From assembly GCA_030998225.1 (NCBI GenBank), contig JAPYXD010000701.1, forward strand, positions 13,996,501-14,060,500: a DNA stretch of 64,000 nucleotides. The letters run 5' to 3'. Numbering within the stretch: position 1 is the stretch's first letter; each line of letters begins with the position of its first letter. Shown piece after piece: positions 57,513-64,000 of this stretch. The DNA comes from Diplolepis rosae. Taxonomy: Eukaryota > Arthropoda > Insecta > Hymenoptera > Diplolepididae. A program made the position numbers and the translations under genes. The notes beneath the pieces were generated by a model that saw only the letters and a program-made list of their open reading frames with translations, ran no database searches and had not been told where the DNA came from.

Positions 57513-58302
57513 TAGGGATGGGCGATCTCGATTCGATTCTACGGAGATCGATCTTTTTTACTTGATTAATCGGTTGGATTGATATTTTTTTTCGATCTTT
57601 ACGAACGATTCTCCTTTCTTTTTTTCCTGTTTCCTATTTCTATGAGCTGTTTTTTAGTTTAAAAGTGAGATCAAGGGATCGACCACGAGAATATCCTTAA
57701 TGTGATATACACAGTATATTAATATTATAAACTTCATAATAATACTTCATATTTATGCCAGAAATTTTATCATAAATAATACTTTAAGTGATATGCAAAG
57801 TTCAAAGTATATTAATATTATAAACTTTACAGTAATACTTCATATTTATGCCAGAAATTTTATCATAAATAATACTTTAAGTGATATGCAAAGTTCCAAG
57901 TATATTAATATTATAAACTTTATAGTAATACTTCATATTTATGTCAGAAACTTTATCACTAATAATACGCATTGCTTTAGAAATTGTGCAATTTAAAAAA
58001 TAAAAAACGTTCCTGATTCGCAAATATAGTGTGTTTTTTAAGCCTAATTTCCTTTTTTATTGATATAAACACTTTTTTATTTTGATAATTTAAATTCACA
58101 AAATATGCAAGTAACAATTATATCTCCAATTGTTATAAAACATTTTAAAAAAAAGGTTATTTTACAGAAATTTATCATTTTCAGAAAAAGGTATCGATTT
58201 TTGAAGATCGATTCAAAAATCGATCTTTTTAACCGATTAATCGATCAAATTGAATCAATAATTTCAGAATCAATTCTTTTTTTTGAAGATCGCCCATCCC
58301 TA
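57513..58302. mobile_element. 790-bp hAT-type element with perfect 8-bp duplication
   Basis: Inverted ends TAGGGATGGGCGATCT / AGATCGCCCATCCCTA. TCTATAAT directly flanks both sides (57505-57512, 58303-58310). Subterminal GATCGATCTTTTT and ATCGATC words at both ends. The middle is a 93-bp tandem array. No transposase. The exact duplication and clean ends suggest a recent insertion. Confidence 0.92.
57713..57975. repeat. 93-bp tandem repeat, about three units
   Basis: AGTATATTAATATTATAAAC starts at 57713, 57806 and 57899. The units differ at only a few positions and also share ACTTCATATTTATG. They lie inside the hAT-type element. The plus frame 57793-57996 is the repeat translated (93 is a multiple of 3), hence the repeated MQSSKYINIINF. 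Confidence 0.9.
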
Positions 58303-58310
58303 TCTATAAT

Positions 58311-58832
58311 ACCTTAAGTTCAGTCAGTCAGCTTTGTTGATTTTTTTATTCAAAGCGTTTTAAATTTAGTATAGATTAAATTTTAATAAGTTAAAGGCGC
58401 TCATGATAAATAAACCACAAAACAATGCACTTTTTCAGAGCATTACGTGTAGCCTGTTTTGCAACCTACAGCAACAAATTTCCGCATTTTCACTTAAATT
58501 TTTATATCACCGACTGTTAAAACCATTCCAATTTACCTAAAAAGCACACAAAAGCACTTCAGACACCAATTTTTCACAAAAATCGTTAAATTTCAATGTT
58601 CTATAATGCTAATCTGTATAAGGTCGGCCTCATGACCAGCCAATGCGACGTTGCCATATCTTACAAATAAATTTTCGATATAAATTATTCAATATCTTTT
58701 GAGACAGGTTCTGATTGATAATTTTGAAAGCAACTATAGGTTTCTTATTTTTTTCTACGTATCTCAGAATTTTTTCATAATTTTCTCATTTTTAAATATC
58801 TTTATAATCTACAAAAACTGCATTTTCCCATA
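58311..58832. other. AT-rich sequence, nothing recognised
   Basis: Contains GCCAATGCGACGTTGCCA near 58640, similar to words in the TTAA element at 53571-54417. No gene. Confidence 0.4.
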
Positions 58833-59997
58833 CACGGAAAAAAATAATTAGCTACATTAGCTAAATATTCGCTACCACAGCTAAGAAAGTTACTTGATAT
58901 ACGGACTGCGAATCTCTTAGCTGCTAATACTAACGTCTATTTGCTACAGTACTTTAGCGATGCCAGCTAATTCACGTTAGCACTGGTAACAACGATTGTG
59001 AGCAGTAGCCTATCGGTCGTGTTATCTTCCTGTTCTAACAGCGTTTGAAGTACTAGTTAATTTTATTAGCAATTGCTGCAAATAGAGGTAGCACTCAAAA
59101 TCATTGATTTTGAACTTCCAAACCTACATTTAAATACAGTTACACCTGGGTGCTTAAGAAAAAAATGATCTCGTAATCCTTCTATACTCACAAAAGTCTG
59201 CTGGCAAGTTATATCAAAACAACTAATTTCTTGCGACATATCGTAACCTGCAAAATTAAAAACGAAAAAAAAACTGATTCAGTTCCAACCTTAATCACAG
59301 CATAATTTTTCAAGAATAAGAATAAAACGTGAGCTGGTTTGATAACCAAACTTATAGCTACAAGTAGTAACATTACCGGGAACAGTAGCGACTTACTTGC
59401 CTGTCCAATATAATGTTTTTTAAAAATTGTACAAGTATACAACACTTAGAATTAAGATAACCTCAGTAAGAAGACAATAAATAGCACAATAAAGAACCTA
59501 TTACAAAACCTACAATACAATCTTCAGAGATCAGTTACAAATCAGTCATTAGCATTATAAATTAACGCGAATCGTCGAATTATTTATAAATTAAATTTAA
59601 AACAACGCGACAGGTGTACAACTTACCATTTACAGCAGAATATCTGACTAATCGCGCTTTGTGCGCATGAGCAGCACAGAAAACGCGGGATATCTAAGCA
59701 GCCGTTAGCAACCGCTGCTAACTTCTTACATATCAGCGCAAAATTTTAAAAGCTACGAGTACCAATTTTTAGATTTTCTAGGAGAGTAAACTGTTTTAGC
59801 AGCAACAACCAAATGATTAGCTACAACTCTTAATACGCTAAGGAGTCCAATGCAAATTTTCAACTTCGATTGCAGCTAACATTTTTTAACTGTCCCAGCA
59901 AACTGTTAACTCTCTCAGCAAACTTTTTATCAATCACAATTAACTAATCGACAGCTAACTGCAGTTAGCAGTAGCAGACATTTCATTTTTTTCCGTG
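58833..59997. mobile_element. 1165-bp element, CACGGAAAAAAAT ends, TTAGCTAC word
   Basis: Ends CACGGAAAAAAATAATTAGC and ATTTCATTTTTTTCCGTG, TA on each side (58831-58832, 59998-59999). The outer 270 and last 300 bases are packed with TTAGCTA, GCTAAC and TAGCAGC words in both orientations. The centre (59150-59650) is plain. The minus frame 59209-59445 is a hydrophobic frame in that centre, not recognised. Confidence 0.85.
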
Positions 59998-60002
59998 TAA
60001 GA

Positions 60003-60275
60003 TCACATGTTATTTTCAATAATTAATTTCTCGGGTTTGAGGTTCTGAAGGGTCACGAAACTTGAACTAGAGTTCAAGTAAGCTATAATACGCGTACTAT
60101 CAAAATTACGAGTAATTCTCATTTTTAGTAGTCTTATCCACCATACTCCCTTAAAGCGTTTTATTACTTCAATAAATATTCTTGGAAAAGCATAATATTT
60201 TGGTGGAGCAAAGTAGTGTAACCCGTTAAGATAAATAGTTATGCTTCTGAAATAGTACTTTCTAAATCTGATCAT
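60003..60275 (-). CDS. Doubtful 90-residue ORF
   Basis: Starts MIRFRKYYFRSITIYLNG at 60275 and ends LIIENNM. Basic, with many aromatic residues. Composition is nearer to a protein than most frames here (FAPPKYYAFPRIFIEVIKR), but no domain, splice site or neighbour supports it. Probably chance. Confidence 0.12.
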   Translation of the reverse strand: MIRFRKYYFRSITIYLNGLHYFAPPKYYAFPRIFIEVIKRFKGVWWIRLLKMRITRNFDSTRIIAYLNSSSSFVTLQNLKPEKLIIENNM

Positions 60276-60388
60276 TTTCAGTGATTCATATACATTTCAT
60301 GTCATCTGAGAAATCAAAGAGCCGTTACAGAAAAATTCAAGGTTAAGTCATTGGCTGCACAGAAATTTCAAATTAATCTTTTAATTTA

Positions 60389-60432
60389 TGGCACTGAAGA
60401 GGGCCCCCATATGTGGCCGAAACCTTTGCCTT
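60389..60432 (+). other. CTGAAGA...GGCCGAAAC motif, hammerhead-like (copy 2)
   Basis: GGCACTGAAGA, GGGCCCCCATATGTGGCC, GAAACCTTTGCC. It matches the minus-strand motif at 48461-48502 closely while the flanks differ, so it is the best conserved part of a shared repeat. Confidence 0.3.
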
Positions 60433-60614
60433 CCCCTTTTTTGCCGTTTTTTATATACGCAACATTGATAATTTTAATCGCATAAAATAAAATAAAACTT
60501 ACCCTGTGCCAAAACAACAAGAAATTAATAAAAATTCTGTGAATTTTGGGTCAATATAATAGCAGACATGTTCTCAAACATGTCACATTATAATCGGCTA
60601 TAATATTTAAGATA

Positions 60615-60811
60615 CAGTCAAGACTCGATTATTGCAAGACGAGTGGGGCTCCACCACCGCAACTATCGGTAATGTAAGTTTTCAGAGCCAGCAGTGGATT
60701 GGTTATCGCCCTAACCACAGTGTTGCATATACGGCAAAGGTGGGGGTTAAGGGAACGCTCGAGCCTTGCAATAGACGAGTCTCGCGTCTTGCAATAAATG
60801 AGTCTTGACTG
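60615..60811. mobile_element. 197-bp pogo/Tigger-type MITE
   Basis: Inverted ends CAGTCAAGACTCGATTATTG and CAATAAATGAGTCTTGACTG, TA on each side (60613-60614, 60812-60813). CAGT-starting ends with a CTCGATTATTGC-type continuation are typical of pogo/Tigger MITEs. The minus frame 60629-60826 is the element read through. Confidence 0.88.
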
Positions 60812-60813
60812 TA

Positions 60814-61660
60814 TTAATCTTTGCATATTTCAAAACCTTAGATATTACAACTAAATATCTAAGATGCCTGTCCCATAGTTGACTATCTAGATATAAATCC
60901 TGAATATCCAGTATAACTATTAGGGCATTCCACTGTAACTGTAATGTTTTTATTCAGTAATCCATGAAGACTTGAGCATGTACGAGGCTTATATGGATTC
61001 AGGGTTTTTAAGCAAAGCGCGCGTCAAGGTAGCGTCGATTTGATATATTTCTATTTACGTCAGATACATCCGCTTATATTTACAAGAAGCTTATTGATTT
61101 CCAGACGCATAAATTATTATTTATTATTGTTACTGGGCCTCATATTTTCATGAGCCATTTGATTCTAAGACAGCATCTGTCCACTCAGTAAACAAATTAT
61201 CTATCTTTTAAGGCCATGGACCAATCTGATCACGTGACTAGACTCCTACCTCATTAGCATTTTAAATTTGTGTAACCCCATTTTTGTAAACAATGTTTTA
61301 CAGTCATATATGATTTTTTAATTTTGTATGTAATTTTGAACATTAAATCTTGATTTTCTTGGAAAATATTGGTGCTGCGGAAAAAAAGTCCAGTTTCAGA
61401 ATCGGGAATCCATTTTTCTTCGTGCACCTTATTTGTTAAAAAAATATTTTTTTTACACCTTGAATCTTAAGTTGAAAACTGATGTGTATTTGAAATCCAC
61501 GCATTTTCGGAAGATACTTTATCTATATTTTTATTTTCGTGGAGGCATTGTTTGTACTAAGATTTAAATTTAGTTCTAATGCTATACGGAGAAAAATATA
61601 TATTCTGAATATCTAGATATTCAACCATGGGAAAGCTCTTTTTACATATGTATAGTGTGA
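60814..61660. other. Intergenic sequence with stray transposon ends
   Basis: 60835-60915 has TATCTAGATAT-type words of the GATATC family. 61208-61254 is a TTAA plus the left end of the TTAA MITE (GGCCATGGACCAATCTGATC), the rest being lost. 61585-61620 starts like a CACGGAGAAAAA element (TACGGAGAAAAATATATATT). No gene. Confidence 0.5.
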
Positions 61661-62060
61661 TTCACAGAAATATTTTCTTCTTTCAAGGTAATAAAACCAA
61701 ATAAATTATTTCTTGAGTGTTTGCCAGTATTGTATTTGAATCAAGAAAATATTTGTAGGTCTTCCTGTGGAGAAAGAGGTATCGGGCGCCTGTGTAGCTC
61801 AGTTGGTTAGAGCAGTCGACCAGCAATCGAAAGACCTGGGCTCGAATCCTAGCGCAATCGAAAGCGTCTTTTTTCCACAGAAAGATTTTCAAATTCTTTA
61901 AAATTATTTCTTTCATTTAAATGAGGCTAGAACGGAATTTCTTAAAATCGAATAAATTTATATTTGCTTTAAAGGTGTTTTTACTTCGAATTGATGAAGT
62001 GAAGTTGAAAAAACAATTTCTTGAATTTAAATAAAATATCTTTTATTTTTCTCTGTATAC
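61660..62060. mobile_element. Relative of the CACCCAGAAA element, with a SINE inside
   Basis: 61670-61760 and 61900-62055 match the two outer parts of the block at 4640-5771 (GCCAGTATTGTATTTGAATC; GCTTTAAAGGTGTTTTTACTTC). The SINE at 61765-61893 interrupts it. The ends are decayed (TTTCTCTGTATAC on the right). Confidence 0.55.
61765..61893 (+). repeat. tRNA-derived SINE, best-preserved tRNA-like head
   Basis: A box TAGCTCAGTTGGTTAGAGC (61795-61813) and B box GGCTCGAATCC (61839-61849). D and T arms are foldable. The anticodon-arm loop CCAGCAA would give AGC but lacks the U before the anticodon, and the acceptor stem is poor, so it is a tRNA-derived repeat rather than a tRNA gene. The tail CTTTTTTCCACAGAAAGATT is shared by the other copies. 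Confidence 0.8.
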
Positions 62061-62129
62061 TAGAATTTAACTAGTAATCCCAGTTTTTTTCAGTGTAGAG
62101 AGAAAAATAATAGGAATGCTATTTTTGTA

Positions 62130-62460
62130 AAATTGTACTCTTACTGTGATTGATTTGGCAATTCTAACAGCATTGTAAGGCGATAATGCTTTCTTGACCT
62201 TGACCTCTCACGGAAACCATGTATAGAATGGACCTCGTTTAACTCCCAGACTGGAGTAACGATCCAGATTCGACTTCGTTCCCCGTTTCGATTGCACGTC
62301 ACATGCCCCCACAAAGGTCCCTTCTCAACCCTGTCTGGATGGATCGAAACCGTCGAGACCTTAACGACTAAAGGGCGCCGTCGCCATGGGTATGAGTGTG
62401 GCGTCGGTGGTGGTTGTTATGGTGGTGGGCGAATAAACCTCTTGGTGTAAGCACGTACTG
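62130..62460. other. GC-richer segment, unexplained
   Basis: 62180-62450 stands out in GC (CCCCGTTTCGATTGCACGTC, AGGGCGCCGTCGCCATGGG). A short frame from 62386 (MGMSVASVVVVMVVGE) stops after 16 codons. It could be a piece of a host exon or regulatory DNA. No repeat partner in the window. Confidence 0.3.
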
Positions 62461-62673
62461 AAATTTAAATTTCAATGATAAAATTGTCTTTTCTAATTTT
62501 AGAGCAACATATCACCACATTCTTCAATTTTTCATATTAAAATAAGTATACTCTAAAAAAGCAAGGATATATATTTATATGTATATCTACATTTAAGACT
62601 TTTTAAATAATTAGTGGTAAGATAATAGATTGAACTTGATAATTTGAAGTTCTTTACATCTCTGACTCTATTA

Positions 62674-62991
62674 CACTATTAAAAATCTTATTAATTATAG
62701 TAGACTGTAAAATACAAATGATAAATTAAAATTAATAGATTTTTATATTATGAAAAATTTATATACATTCATATTAAATTTAATAAACTTTCAATCAAAA
62801 TATATTAAAATTATTTATTTTTTAATATTTTTAATATTAATTAATATTATTAAAATATATACACATGTGTATTAAAATTCAAATGAAAGTTTGTATTTTT
62901 TAAGATAAAAGTATTTTAAATTTAATATACGTTACTGAAAAAAAGTTCCATTACATGTAATGGAAGTTTATTACAGAAATTTCTAACAGTG
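62674..62991. mobile_element. 318-bp MITE of the CTGTTAGAAAT family (copy 4)
   Basis: Ends CACTATTAAAAATCTTATT and GAAATTTCTAACAGTG, TA on each side (62672-62673, 62992-62993). Slightly longer than copy 2 through extra TTAATATT units near 62815-62850. Confidence 0.85.
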
Positions 62992-62993
62992 TA

Positions 62994-63547
62994 TATATTC
63001 TCAAAACAACTAATTTGTGCTGAAACCTACGGAAATAATAGAGTACAGAGTTTAAAAAAAAATATATATTACTGGCTATTAGCTTGGCAATTTAAATATG
63101 AGATGGGTATCTAAGCTATAGGAGTTGAATATCCAGATATTAAAACTTTAGAAATAGATTTTACGATTTAGTATTTATAGATCTCTATCCCATATTTTAC
63201 TACCTACTTTTGTCAGTGTACACGGAGAAAAATGGATATTCTACTATAGAACAATAATCTTATATGGGGCAAAATTTGTCAAGTCTACCCAAAAAAAATT
63301 TTTGTTTTCAATCTTTTTGAAACTCCACTGAATCGTAGTCAGAGTGGACCTCTTTTAATCTTTCAAAGGAGATAGCAGGCCGTGCAAACCTAATGGAAAG
63401 GTGGTGGACCGTTAGCAACTAGCGCCGCGTACAGCACTGCACATGAACTACCATTATGTGTGCACGTGTTAGTGCATATACATGCATACGTAGGTTCTTT
63501 AAATGTGTTACAGAGAATATATTCAAATAAAATTAAAAGGAAATTGA
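62994..63547. other. Intergenic sequence with a stray CACGG end
   Basis: 63219-63240 (CACGGAGAAAAATGGATATT) is a left end of the 30137-type element, whose rest is outside or lost. 63080-63190 contains TATCCAGATATT words. No gene. Confidence 0.45.
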
Positions 63548-63642
63548 AGATTTAACGTAAAATTGTGAAAATTGAATTCAAGAGTGAGAAGTTAATATCA
63601 ACTCACTCTTGAATTACATTTTCACTATTTTGCCTTAAATCA
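63548..63642. repeat. 95-bp foldback with about 40-bp arms
   Basis: AATTCAAGAGTGAG (63575-63588) faces CTCACTCTTGAATT (63602-63615) perfectly, and pairing continues outward through GTGAAAAT and TTTAA with a few mismatches. The 13-base loop is AAGTTAATATCAA. Confidence 0.8.
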
Positions 63643-63647
63643 TGGTT

Positions 63648-63860
63648 TTAGCGTAATAAATAAAAATCAAAAATATCTGTAATTTGCATTTTTATTTTCA
63701 GAAAATATAGTTGCTCAGCACATTTTGCGTAGATTTTTGTACTACAAGAGAATCGAACACTTTGTGGGGTCGAGATAGCTCTCTTCGGTGTTGTGTGAAA
63801 GTCTTCTGCAAGTACATCCTTGCTGGTCCCTGCTTCTGGGATATCTTCTGATTCTTTTTT
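63648..63860 (-). CDS. Candidate exon with 3' splice site, unknown gene
   Basis: On the minus strand TTTAATCTATATTCCAG ends at 63861, a plausible acceptor. The frame then stays open for 70 codons to TAA at 63648. The first half is hydrophilic and coding-like (KKESEDIPEAGTSKDVLAED, then TTPKRAISTPQSVRFS). The second half (KIYAKCAEQLYFLKIKMQ) could be helical or may already be intron, with possible donors near 63740. There is no ATG, so it would be an internal or last exon of a gene continuing beyond the right edge. The family is not recognised. Confidence 0.4.
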   Translation of the reverse strand, partial: KKESEDIPEAGTSKDVLAEDFHTTPKRAISTPQSVRFSCSTKIYAKCAEQLYFLKIKMQITDIFDFYLLR

Positions 63861-64000
63861 CTGGAATATAGATTAAAAGCATTTAATTTCTATGAATATT
63901 TGAAATTTATGTCGAAGGTATTTTATAAAATAAATAAAAATAAATTTTATAAAATAAAACTCCAGTCACATGTTTCGCGAAATTGTGGTGGGAATTTCTG

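Noticed and set aside
57793..57996. Repeat protein with MQSSKYINIINF units
   Set aside because: Produced by a 93-bp tandem repeat inside a hAT-type element; no independent sign of coding.
61790..61865. A genuine tRNA gene
   Set aside because: Good A and B boxes, but the acceptor stem does not pair, position 33 is not U, and four other copies share the same non-tRNA tail: a SINE.
1377..63240. CRISPR-like or LTR structure
   Set aside because: Repeats are inverted and dispersed, with no spacer regularity, no paired direct long repeats, no primer-binding site, and no reverse transcriptase frame.

Overview
This window reads as AT-rich intergenic or heterochromatic DNA of an arthropod, most likely an insect. 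The evidence is the transposon content. There are two copies of a mauritiana-subfamily mariner (Mos1-like), one irritans-subfamily (Himar1-like) mariner and one internally deleted mariner-like element. There are also hAT-type, pogo/Tigger-type and TTAA-flanked miniature elements, and tRNA-derived SINE pieces. I see no operons, bacterial signals, CRISPR array, rRNA gene or intact host gene. Almost every long reading frame here is chance or transposon-derived.

Layout. 0-6.8 kb: AT-rich repeats with a 213-bp tandem repeat, foldbacks, SINE pieces and a 197-bp MITE. 6.8-9.5 kb: an element with arms of about 465 bp, holding nested elements. 10.8-17.3 kb: a dispersed family with an internal CAGA microsatellite, plus MITEs. 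19.1-23.6 kb: a foldback, a small orphan ORF, then an irritans mariner broken by two younger insertions, a GATC-rich palindrome and a MITE. 24.8-31.1 kb: MITEs of several families. 31.9-32.2 kb: a decayed protein-coding fragment. 33.7-36.2 kb: a TA-flanked element carrying the first mauritiana mariner. 36.2-37.9 kb: a TTAA element and a GC-rich foldback family. 39.9-45.0 kb: a dense nested stack (mariner inside MITE inside CAGA-family repeat; MITEs inside the GC-rich family; the second mauritiana mariner inside a split MITE). 45.5-47.6 kb: a SINE palindrome and two abutting TTAA elements. 48.2-49.6 kb: an inverted-repeat element. 50.7-51.4 kb: a CpG- and GA-rich island that could be a promoter and first exon. 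53.4-60.8 kb: TTAA, hAT, CACGG and pogo-type elements. The right edge has a candidate exon on the minus strand.

Nothing here acts as a pathway. The coherent story is a transposon history that can be ordered by nesting, because several insertions have empty-site relatives in the same window. The most unusual pattern is a set of small elements with similar ends (CACTG or CACGG, mostly TA-flanked), each packed with its own short word repeated in both orientations. No mobile element here looks autonomous.
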